Source: an uncultured Collinsella sp.
GTDB lineage: Bacteria > Actinomycetota > Coriobacteriia > Coriobacteriales > Coriobacteriaceae
Assembly (NCBI GenBank): GCA_900554495.1
Contig: USHR01000067.1
Location: forward strand, 1-8,800
Reading direction: 5' to 3'
DNA: 8,800 bases
Shown here: one piece after another, positions 1 through 5,236 of the stretch
Numbering within the stretch: the first letter of the stretch is position 1
Layout of the letters: each line of letters begins with the position of its first letter
Position numbers and translations under genes: made by a program
The notes under the pieces: model-generated
Databases searched by the model: none
Told to the model about the DNA's origin: nothing
Seen by the model: only the letters and a program-made list of their open reading frames with translations

Positions 1-927
1 GATCGCAAGATGTATCGCTATAAGCTTATGCATCGTGTGCAGCAACCGAAAGACAGTGACGCGCCGCAACGCCCAATCGTCGATCAGCTTCCCTGCAACG
101 ACCGGGTGTTCCAAGCGATCTCCATGAGCTCCGAGACGCGCTATCCGTTTATCCTCAATCTCGATACGGGAGAATCGCAATGGTCGGTTAACGCCGTGCG
201 CGATTTTGACCTGCCCTCCCAGCACCCTTTTAACTCACTCGACATGTGGCTCGCCCGCGTTCATCCCGAGGACCGCGACAACGTACGTGTCGAGCTCGAC
301 ATGGTGATAAACGGCACGTGGCACTTCCACTACATGCAGTATCGCGTAATGGATGCCACCGGAAAATACGTGCTTTGCGACTGCACGGGCTACCGCTTGG
401 ACGGCACCGATACCGAGCCCGGCATGTATGTGGGCATTATCATCAACCGAAGCTTGGCAGATACGACCGATTCCGTGACCGGCTTGGGCGATATTCACGC
501 CCTGGTCAACGCCATTGGCGAAATGCGTCGCGTGGCGCGCAAGGCAGGCTTTATTGCCATTAAGGTCGACGATATCGCCGAAGTCAATGCCCGCTTTGGA
601 TTCGATGCAGGCGACCGCGTGCTCGCCGAAAGCGGCGCCTGCCTCATGGATTGTTCGCGCGGCAAGGGTCGCCTGTTCCGCTCGACGGGACCAATGTTCG
701 TGGCGCTTTTCGATGAGCTCGGCCCCGAGGCAATCGACGAGCTCGCAAACGAAATCGAACGATTCCTGGGTTCTCCCGTGCTCATCGGCTCGCTTGAATA
801 TCAGCCGCCCATTCGCGTGGCCACGCTCCATCTGAACAGCGTTGACCGACAGCCCGTTTCCATTTTGAACGAGCTCAAAGCGTTGCTCGGGAAAGCCGTG
901 CAGGTGCCAGGTACCAAACTGGATTAG
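1..927 (+). CDS. PAS domain protein with degenerate GGDEF domain (5' partial)
   Basis: The frame is open to the left edge, and neither in-frame ATG (10 or 28) has a ribosome binding site, so the start probably lies outside the window. Numbering from the ATG at 10, residues about 44-148 resemble a PAS_3-type sensor fold, with a WLARVHPEDR segment and a YRVMDATGKYVLCD segment. Residues about 154-285 are GGDEF-like: they open with DSVTGL (154-159) and contain an NARFGFDAGDRVLAE stretch typical of diguanylate cyclases. The catalytic loop, normally R-x-GGDEF, reads RSTGPMF (224-230), so the metal- and GTP-binding residues are gone. No membrane segment is visible in the part seen. By family, such proteins sense a ligand or redox state through PAS, and a degenerate GGDEF domain may bind GTP or act as a protein-interaction module. 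Cyclic di-GMP synthesis by this domain is unlikely. The fold assignment is fairly secure; the physiological role is unknown. Confidence 0.75.
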   Translation, partial: DRKMYRYKLMHRVQQPKDSDAPQRPIVDQLPCNDRVFQAISMSSETRYPFILNLDTGESQWSVNAVRDFDLPSQHPFNSLDMWLARVHPEDRDNVRVELDMVINGTWHFHYMQYRVMDATGKYVLCDCTGYRLDGTDTEPGMYVGIIINRSLADTTDSVTGLGDIHALVNAIGEMRRVARKAGFIAIKVDDIAEVNARFGFDAGDRVLAESGACLMDCSRGKGRLFRSTGPMFVALFDELGPEAIDELANEIERFLGSPVLIGSLEYQPPIRVATLHLNSVDRQPVSILNELKALLGKAVQVPGTKLD

Positions 928-955
928 CACCGCGCCCGCGCCGCCTCCCCCATCG

Positions 956-964
956 TGCGATAAT
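956..964 (+). promoter_or_regulatory. possible extended -10 promoter of the FMN reductase gene
   Basis: TGCGATAAT at 956-964 fits an extended -10 element (TG-N-TATAAT) with one mismatch. There is no recognisable -35 at the expected distance, which is common for extended -10 promoters. It lies 37 nt upstream of the ATG at 1002, just before an inverted repeat. The call rests on motif inspection only. Confidence 0.35.
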
Positions 965-992
965 CCTCTGCAGAAGTCACCAAAAGCAGAGG
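965..992 (+). promoter_or_regulatory. inverted repeat overlapping the ribosome binding site
   Basis: CCTCTGC (965-971) and GCAGAGG (986-992) are perfect 7-bp inverted repeats separated by 14 nt. The right arm covers part of the AGAGGGAG Shine-Dalgarno sequence (988-995) of the next gene. In RNA it would form a hairpin that hides the ribosome binding site. If transcription begins near 970, as the putative -10 element implies, the left arm would be barely transcribed, and a DNA operator for a dimeric repressor becomes the better reading. Neither role is proven. Confidence 0.4.
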
Positions 993-1001
993 GAGTTTGT
1001 G

Positions 1002-1625
1002 ATGAAGGTTCTTTTGGTCAATGGCAGCCCCAAGGCAAACGGCAACACCGCCCGCGCACTCGCCGAGGTCGCCGAGCAGCTCAATGCCGAAGGCATTGAT
1101 ACCGAGGTGTTTCAGCTGGGCGCCAAGCCCATTCGCGATTGCATCGGTTGCGGCCAGTGCGGCAAGCTTGGCGGTCGCTGCACCTTTGACGATGACGTAG
1201 TGAACGAGCTCATCGCTGCCGCCGAGCAGGCAGATGGCTTTGTTTTTGGCTCACCTGTCTACTATGCGCACCCCAGCGGCCGCATCCTTTCGGCCCTCGA
1301 TCGCGCCTTCTATGCCGGCAGCAAGGCCTTTGCGCACAAGCCGGGCGCTGCCATCGCCGTCGCCCGTCGCGGCGGCACGTCGACGACCTTCGACGTACTC
1401 AACAAGTACTTCACCATCAACCAGATGCCCGTGGTTACCTCCACGTACTGGAACAACGTGTTTGGTCGCGTGCCCGGCGACGCCAATGGGGACGCCGAGG
1501 GCCTTGCCACCATGCGCAACATCGGCAAAAACATGGCCTGGCTCCTTCGCTGTATCGAGGCAGGACAGGCCGCCGGCATCAACGCACCCGAGGCAGATCG
1601 AGCAACGACCAACTTCATCAGGTAG
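1002..1625 (+). CDS. flavodoxin-fold NAD(P)H-dependent FMN reductase family protein with cysteine cluster
   Basis: This 207-residue protein is of the FMN reductase / iron-sulfur flavoprotein superfamily. The N-terminus has the FMN-phosphate loop GSPKANGNT (8-16), and GSPVYY (83-88) is the usual isoalloxazine loop. Between them, C47-x2-C50-x2-C53-x6-C60 forms a compact cysteine motif like the one that binds a [4Fe-4S] cluster in archaeal iron-sulfur flavoproteins (Isf). Other members keep only some of these cysteines, so cluster binding is an inference. The expected role is cytoplasmic two-electron reduction of quinones, FMN or other acceptors; the substrate cannot be read from the sequence. 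The ATG at 1002 was chosen over a GTG at 999 because MKVLLVNGSP matches the usual family start and its spacing to AGAGGGAG (988-995) is better. The next gene starts 17 nt after the stop, so the two are probably cotranscribed. Confidence 0.85.
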   Translation: MKVLLVNGSPKANGNTARALAEVAEQLNAEGIDTEVFQLGAKPIRDCIGCGQCGKLGGRCTFDDDVVNELIAAAEQADGFVFGSPVYYAHPSGRILSALDRAFYAGSKAFAHKPGAAIAVARRGGTSTTFDVLNKYFTINQMPVVTSTYWNNVFGRVPGDANGDAEGLATMRNIGKNMAWLLRCIEAGQAAGINAPEADRATTNFIR

Positions 1626-1642
1626 AACGGCGGAACAAATAC

Positions 1643-1984
1643 ATGAACGTGCAGATTTTTGGCACCAAAAAGTCCTTCGATACCAAGAAGGCGCAGCGCT
1701 TTTTTAAGGAGCGCCGCATTAAGGTGCAGTTTATTGACCTTAAGGAAAAGGAGATGAGCAAGGGCGAGCTCACGAGCGTGATGCAGGCGGTCGGCGGCAT
1801 CGACAAGCTGCTCAATCCCAAAACCAAGGACGAGGAGACGCTCGCGCTCATCCAGCACCTTACCCCCAGTCAGCGCTTCGACAAGCTGCTCGAGAACCAG
1901 CAGGTTCTAGCCGAGCCCATCGTGCGCAACGGCAAAAAGGCCACCGTCGGTTATTGCCCCGATGTATGGGGAGCCTGGGAGTAG
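1643..1984 (+). CDS. ArsC/Spx-family thioredoxin-fold protein lacking the catalytic cysteine
   Basis: This 113-residue protein matches the length and pattern of the ArsC/YffB/Spx family. It begins with a thioredoxin-like strand (MNVQIFGTKKSFDTKKAQRFF) and ends with the typical PIVRNGKKATVGY segment before a short WGAWE tail. Where arsenate reductases carry the nucleophilic cysteine (GxxxCxTCxKA), this protein has S11 followed by D13-T14-K15, so both CxxC positions are lost. The only cysteine is C105, near the C-terminus. A classical arsenate reductase or Spx redox-switch mechanism is therefore unlikely, and a binding or adaptor role is more plausible. Databases would probably label it 'arsenate reductase family protein'. 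A weak GGCGGA ribosome binding site (1629-1634) precedes the ATG, and the 17-nt gap to the FMN reductase gene suggests one transcript. Confidence 0.85.
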   Translation: MNVQIFGTKKSFDTKKAQRFFKERRIKVQFIDLKEKEMSKGELTSVMQAVGGIDKLLNPKTKDEETLALIQHLTPSQRFDKLLENQQVLAEPIVRNGKKATVGYCPDVWGAWE

Positions 1985-1985
1985 C

Positions 1986-2015
1986 TTGTGTTATTTGCCG
2001 GCGCGTGGGTATAAG
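1986..2015 (+). promoter_or_regulatory. possible promoter of the CobW-type GTPase gene
   Basis: TTGTGT (1986-1991) and TATAAG (2010-2015) are separated by 18 nt and resemble a sigma-70-type promoter. They lie in the only gap between the ArsC-like gene and the GTPase gene. No Zur-box-like AT-rich palindrome is recognisable, so zinc control, common for this protein family, is not supported by the sequence. Confidence 0.35.
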
Positions 2016-2058
2016 AGCAGGCGTTTGGCATAAGATTCAACTGTAAGCCATGTCTAAC

Positions 2059-2067
2059 AAAGGAGGG
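2059..2067 (+). promoter_or_regulatory. strong ribosome binding site fixing the GTPase start
   Basis: AAAGGAGGG lies just upstream of the ATG at 2071, with 3-4 nt between them. An upstream in-frame ATG at 2050 would place this Shine-Dalgarno sequence inside the coding region and has no good site of its own, so 2071 is the preferred start. Confidence 0.75.
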
Positions 2068-2070
2068 CAC

Positions 2071-3201
2071 ATGCCCAACAAACCCGTGAAGATCATCATG
2101 CTTACCGGATACCTCGGTGCCGGCAAGACCACGCTGCTCAACCACATCCTCGCTAACGACGGCGGCATCCGCGCCGCCGTGATCGTCAACGACATCGGCG
2201 AGATCAACGTCGACGCCAGCCTTATCGCCGACGGTGGCCTTTCCGAGACCGACGACCTCATCCCGCTCACCAACGGCTGCATCTGCTGCACGCTTTCGGA
2301 CGACCTTGCCAACCAGCTGCAGGGCATCGCCGATTCGGGCAACTTCGACTACATCATCATCGAGGCATCGGGTATTTGCGAGCCTATCCCCATCGCCTAC
2401 ACCATCTCGAGCTTCTGCGACGAGGCCAAGGTGGGCGGCGAGCCCAAGCTCGCGCTCGACAACATCGTGGCCGTGGTCGACTGCGCCCGCATGTACGACG
2501 AGTTCAACGGCGGTCGCGACCTGCTGGCTGAGGATATCGACGAGGACGACATCGAGAGCCTGCTCATCCAGCAGATCGAGTTCTGCTCCACGCTGATTCT
2601 CAACAAGACCGATACCGTGAGCCCTGAGCAGATCGCCGAGCTCAAGGCCATCGTGCGCAGCCTGCAGAAAGATGCCGTGATCGTCGAGGCCCAAAACGGC
2701 GAGGTCCCCATGGAGGAGCTGCTCGACACCGACCGCTTCGACTTTATGCGCGCCTACAATTCCGCCGCCTGGATCGATGCCATGGAGCATCCCGAGGAGC
2801 ACGATGACCCTGAGGTGCTCGAGTACGACATCGAGACCTTTGTTTACTCGCGCCGCAAGCCGTTTGACCTGCAGAAGTTCACCGATTTTGTTGAGCAGGA
2901 GTGGCCCGACGAGGTCATTCGCGTCAAGGGTCCGTTGTGGCAGACCGGCGATCCGGACATGTGCTACATGTTTGAGCAGGCTGGCCACCAGATGCGCCTG
3001 ATGGAGAACGGCCTGTTTGTCGACTCGGCGCCCGAGGGCGAGAAGCAGAAGATCATCGACGAGAACCCCGAGATCATGCAGATTTGGGACGACGAGACGG
3101 GCGACCGCATGACGAGCCTGTGCATCATCGGCCGTCACATGGACAAGGATGCGCTCATCGCCTCCCTCGATGCCTGCCTGACCGACTGGCACCGCGCCTA
3201 G
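2071..3201 (+). CDS. CobW/COG0523-family GTPase, putative metal chaperone
   Basis: This 376-residue protein is a G3E-type P-loop GTPase of the CobW/YjiA/ZNG group. The Walker A motif is GYLGAGKTT (13-21). The metal-binding CxCC motif is C70-I-C72-C73. EASG (98-101) replaces the usual ESSG, and the guanine-specificity motif NKTD is at 178-181. An acidic linker (about 235-250) leads to the CobW C-terminal domain (about 252-370), with RRKPFDLQKF and a conserved tryptophan-rich strand. Family members use GTP hydrolysis to deliver Zn, Co or Ni to client enzymes in the cytoplasm. The CxCC site is common to the family, so the metal cannot be told from the sequence. No client metalloenzyme gene, cobalamin gene or metal transporter is adjacent. 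The gene appears monocistronic: it has its own promoter-like sequence and a strong terminator 36 nt after its stop. Confidence 0.9.
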   Translation: MPNKPVKIIMLTGYLGAGKTTLLNHILANDGGIRAAVIVNDIGEINVDASLIADGGLSETDDLIPLTNGCICCTLSDDLANQLQGIADSGNFDYIIIEASGICEPIPIAYTISSFCDEAKVGGEPKLALDNIVAVVDCARMYDEFNGGRDLLAEDIDEDDIESLLIQQIEFCSTLILNKTDTVSPEQIAELKAIVRSLQKDAVIVEAQNGEVPMEELLDTDRFDFMRAYNSAAWIDAMEHPEEHDDPEVLEYDIETFVYSRRKPFDLQKFTDFVEQEWPDEVIRVKGPLWQTGDPDMCYMFEQAGHQMRLMENGLFVDSAPEGEKQKIIDENPEIMQIWDDETGDRMTSLCIIGRHMDKDALIASLDACLTDWHRA

Positions 3202-3237
3202 GTTTATCCAAGCGGGTTTTTCCGCTACGTAACCGCC

Positions 3238-3278
3238 AAACCACCACGAAGGTGCCTGTCCCCTTCGTGGTGGTTTTT
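3238..3278 (+). terminator. strong intrinsic terminator after the GTPase gene, with REP-like head
   Basis: The left arm (3238-3252) and right arm (3262-3276) form a perfect 15-bp stem around a 9-nt loop (TGCCTGTCC), followed by T residues running to 3278. This is a textbook Rho-independent terminator for the upstream gene. The loop region also shares the asymmetric CTGTCC head with the hairpins around the downstream ATPase gene, so it may have originated as one of those interspersed elements. It ends only about 11 nt before the trmL ribosome binding site. Confidence 0.85.
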
Positions 3279-3299
3279 CGTTCTGAGCCAAGGAGATTC

Positions 3300-3899
3300 A
3301 TGTTCAACATTGTGCTGTATGCGCCCGAGATTCCGGCCAATACGGGCAATATCGGCCGTACCTGCGTGGTCACCGGCGCCCGTCTACATCTGGTGGAGCC
3401 ACTGGGCTTTTCGCTCGACGACAAGACAGTACGTCGCGCCGGCCTGGGCTACTGGCAAAACTTGGACGTGACCACCTATGCCGGCTGGGAGGATTTCCTT
3501 GCACGCAATGGTCTCTCCCCTGCCGACGAACGCCTGCATCTGCTGACCAAAAAGGCACGCCGCACCTATGCGCAGAGCACCTACCGCGATGGCGACTACT
3601 TGGTCTTTGGCAGCGAGAGCTCGGGCATTCCCGAGCCACTGCTTGCCGCGGCGCCCGAGCGTTGCGAGCGCATCCCGATGCTGCGCGATTGCGACTCACT
3701 CGATAACGCCGAAGCTTGGGAAGCTCACGAGGAATCGCTGGGGCATACCGAGGACAGCCACGAGGCCATCCTTCAACAGGATATCTGCGGCAACTTCATC
3801 AATCCGGATGACTACCGCATCAGCGCACTCAACCTCTCCAACAGCGCCGCCATCGTCCTCTACGAAGCCCTGCGTCAAACAGGCTTTCCGGGCATGTAA
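3300..3899 (+). CDS. trmL: tRNA (cytidine(34)-2'-O)-methyltransferase TrmL, with internal insertion
   Basis: This is a SPOUT-class (trefoil knot) methyltransferase. By family it uses S-adenosylmethionine to methylate the 2'-O of the wobble base C34 or cmnm5U34 in leucine tRNAs, as a cytoplasmic dimer. Three family motifs are present: PEIPANTGNIGRTC (9-22), LVFGSESSGIP (101-111) and the knot segment RISALNLSNSAAIVLYEALRQ region (173-193). E. coli TrmL is about 157 residues; this one is 199. The extra length sits between IPM (125-127) and the knot motif: a polar, acidic segment of about 42 residues, where other TrmL proteins have about five. The ATG at 3300 has AAGGAG (3290-3295) at good spacing and starts exactly where E. 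coli TrmL (MLNIVLFEPEIP) does; the open frame further upstream runs through a terminator and is ignored. TrmL is the best call; another SPOUT tRNA methyltransferase of the same subfamily is the alternative. Confidence 0.9.
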   Translation: MFNIVLYAPEIPANTGNIGRTCVVTGARLHLVEPLGFSLDDKTVRRAGLGYWQNLDVTTYAGWEDFLARNGLSPADERLHLLTKKARRTYAQSTYRDGDYLVFGSESSGIPEPLLAAAPERCERIPMLRDCDSLDNAEAWEAHEESLGHTEDSHEAILQQDICGNFINPDDYRISALNLSNSAAIVLYEALRQTGFPGM

Positions 3900-3904
3900 C
3901 AAAC

Positions 3905-3940
3905 CTGCCATTAGGGGACGGGGTAGAAATGGCAGATTTT
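3905..3940 (+). terminator. weak terminator-like hairpin after trmL
   Basis: CTGCCATT (3905-3912) and AATGGCAG (3928-3935) form an 8-bp stem with a 15-nt loop, followed by ATTTT. It starts 5 nt after the trmL stop codon and is the only terminator candidate for that gene. The loop carries GGGGACGG, reminiscent of the heads of the neighbouring palindromes, so it may be a member of an interspersed hairpin family used as a terminator. Confidence 0.5.
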
Positions 3941-3972
3941 CAAACCCTCTAGCTCTTGACAAGCTGGTTTTG

Positions 3973-4015
3973 GCATCAATGTGACAAAGGGACTGTTCAT
4001 TTGTCACATTGATGC
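3973..4015. repeat. perfect intergenic palindrome, left copy (REP-like)
   Basis: A 16-bp perfect stem (3973-3988 with 4000-4015) surrounds an 11-nt loop, GGGACTGTTCA. It has no T-run after it, so it is not a typical intrinsic terminator. Its inner 35 nt (3977-4011) match the palindrome at 5201-5235 at 28 of 35 positions, and two of the differences are compensated base pairs in the stem. The two copies bracket the complete AAA ATPase gene. It resembles REP-type interspersed hairpins, but no cognate transposase is in the window. Confidence 0.8.
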
Positions 4016-4031
4016 TCTAAATAACGAACCA

Positions 4032-4063
4032 TTGCTTTTAACCAGAATTAACTAGAATAAAAT
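4032..4063 (+). promoter_or_regulatory. AT-rich promoter region of the first AAA ATPase gene
   Basis: The stretch 4016-4075 is far richer in A and T than its surroundings. TTGCTT (4032-4037) could be a -35, with TAGAAT (4053-4058, spacing 15) or TAAAAT (4058-4063, spacing 20) as the -10. Neither spacing is ideal, so the region is more secure than the exact elements. Repeated TTAAC words (TTTAAC at 4037-4042, TTAAC at 4048-4052, GTTAAA inverted at 4067-4072) could be repressor half-sites. Confidence 0.4.
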
Positions 4064-4095
4064 GAAGTTAAACGGCGGTGTGAAAGGAGAGCCTT

Positions 4096-5196
4096 GTGAA
4101 ATATCTCGAAAACCCGTTTACCCCCAGTTTTGGCGAGGTTCCCGCGCATCTTGCCGGAAGGCAGCAGATTATTCGTGATCTGGACCGTGCCTTCTTGAGC
4201 CAGCGCAGGCGCCCAGAATTGACCTCGATCTTCTCAGGCGCGCGTGGAACCGGTAAAACCGCTCTCATGTCGTCGCTCGCGACAAGGGCGGAATCCCACG
4301 GCTGGATAGCCGTAAAGACGACCGCGCTCCAGGGAATGCTTGAAGAAATCGAGTTCGGGGCGAAACGTGCTGCCGGCCATCTTATCGACTCGTCCAACCA
4401 CTTCGAAGTCACCGGCCTCGGAATTGCACCGCTCGGCAGCATCGAGGTCAATCGCGTTCACGATGCCTCAACCTGGCGTTATCGCATGAGCGACATCATC
4501 GACCAGCTCAACGAGGCGGGCACCGGTCTGCTCGTCACGGTTGACGAGGTGGACCCGACACTCAACGAGATGATTCAGCTCGCAGCGACGTATCAGCACT
4601 TTGTGACCGATGGGAAACGCGTCGCCCTGCTCATGGCAGGACTTCCCAACAACGTATCGACACTACTGAACCACAAGACGGTCTCGTTCCTTCGCCGCGC
4701 CCAACAATATCATCTGGGTCGCATTGCCGACTATGACGTACGCGAGGCCTTGATTCGCACAATCCAGGAAAACGATCGCCTGGCAGATGCTGAGGGAATC
4801 GATAGAGCCGTTCGCTCGATCTCTGGTTTTCCCTTCCTATTGCAACTCGTAGGCTACCGTGCCTGGGATCTCACAAGCGATTCGAAGAAAATCTCGTCGC
4901 GCGACTTTGACCTGGGAATCAAAATCGCGCGCGACGAGATGGACGACCGAATCCTCGCGGCAACCTATCGGGAACTCACGGCGGAGGACAAGCGATTCCT
5001 CATCGCCATGCTCGATGACGAGGAAGAGTCCACCACCGCTGACCTTGTCGAGCGCCTTAAGCGTTCGCCACAGCAGGTCTCCCGCTACCGACGCCGCATG
5101 ATAGATGCCGGCATCATCGGGGAACGAGGACGAGGGCTCGTCGCATTTGAATTGCCATTCTTCCGCGACTATCTCGCGGCTCAATGCGTGAAATAA
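4096..5196 (+). CDS. ORC/Cdc6-like AAA ATPase with C-terminal winged helix
   Basis: This 366-residue protein starts at GTG, with AAAGGAG (4083-4089) 6 nt upstream. The N-terminus (NPFTPSFGEVPAHLAGR, 6-22) is typical of ORC1/Cdc6-like and archaeal-type ATPases. Walker A is GARGTGKT (48-55), Walker B is VTVDEVD with D150-E151, and a sensor-1-like strand precedes GLPNNV (182-187). A conserved SFLRRAQQYHLGRI segment and a GFPFLLQLVGY lid segment follow. Residues about 295-366 look like a winged helix-turn-helix (LVERLKRSPQQVSRYRRRMIDAG). No signal peptide or membrane segment is evident. By family it probably binds DNA or remodels a complex using ATP; a replication-initiation role in a bacterium is not implied, and the target is unknown. 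It is paralogous to the minus-strand ATPase at the right edge and is flanked by two related palindromes. Confidence 0.8.
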   Translation: MKYLENPFTPSFGEVPAHLAGRQQIIRDLDRAFLSQRRRPELTSIFSGARGTGKTALMSSLATRAESHGWIAVKTTALQGMLEEIEFGAKRAAGHLIDSSNHFEVTGLGIAPLGSIEVNRVHDASTWRYRMSDIIDQLNEAGTGLLVTVDEVDPTLNEMIQLAATYQHFVTDGKRVALLMAGLPNNVSTLLNHKTVSFLRRAQQYHLGRIADYDVREALIRTIQENDRLADAEGIDRAVRSISGFPFLLQLVGYRAWDLTSDSKKISSRDFDLGIKIARDEMDDRILAATYRELTAEDKRFLIAMLDDEEESTTADLVERLKRSPQQVSRYRRRMIDAGIIGERGRGLVAFELPFFRDYLAAQCVK

Positions 5197-5200
5197 GCAT

Positions 5201-5235
5201 CAATGAGGCAAAGGGGCTGTCCCTTTGCCTCATTG
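5201..5235. repeat. perfect intergenic palindrome, right copy (REP-like)
   Basis: A 15-bp perfect stem (5201-5215 with 5221-5235) closes a 5-nt loop, GCTGT. It fills the 40-nt gap between the converging stop codons of the AAA ATPase (5196) and the UvrA homologue (5237), so it could work as a bidirectional terminator, although neither side has a proper T-run. With the preceding GCAT (5197-5200) it also matches the outer end of the left copy at 3973, making the similarity 39 nt long. Confidence 0.8.
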
Positions 5236-5236
5236 T

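Noticed and set aside
2050..2070. Earlier ATG for the CobW-type GTPase
   Set aside because: Using it would put the AAAGGAGG ribosome binding site inside the coding sequence and add a non-conserved MSNKGGH extension.
3211..3226. Small hairpin AGCGG-GTTTTT-CCGCT after the GTPase stop
   Set aside because: A 5-bp stem of this kind is expected by chance, and the much stronger hairpin at 3238-3278 explains termination.
1951..3291. Long minus-strand open frame (446 codons) opposite the CobW-type GTPase gene
   Set aside because: It is the antisense shadow of a clear GTPase gene in GC-biased DNA, with low-complexity Val/Asp/Leu-rich translation and no recognisable motif.
3084..3299. Upstream extension of the trmL frame into the GTPase gene
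   Set aside because: The extension overlaps the GTPase coding region in another frame and reads through a strong terminator; the start at 3300 has a good ribosome binding site and matches the family start.
3956..3984. TTGACA at 3956-3961 as a -35 element
   Set aside because: No acceptable -10 lies 16-18 nt downstream; that region is the left arm of the palindrome.
3973..5235. Insertion sequence carrying the AAA ATPase as transposase
   Set aside because: The protein has P-loop AAA motifs and a winged helix, no transposase catalytic motif, and no target-site duplication is visible outside the palindromes.
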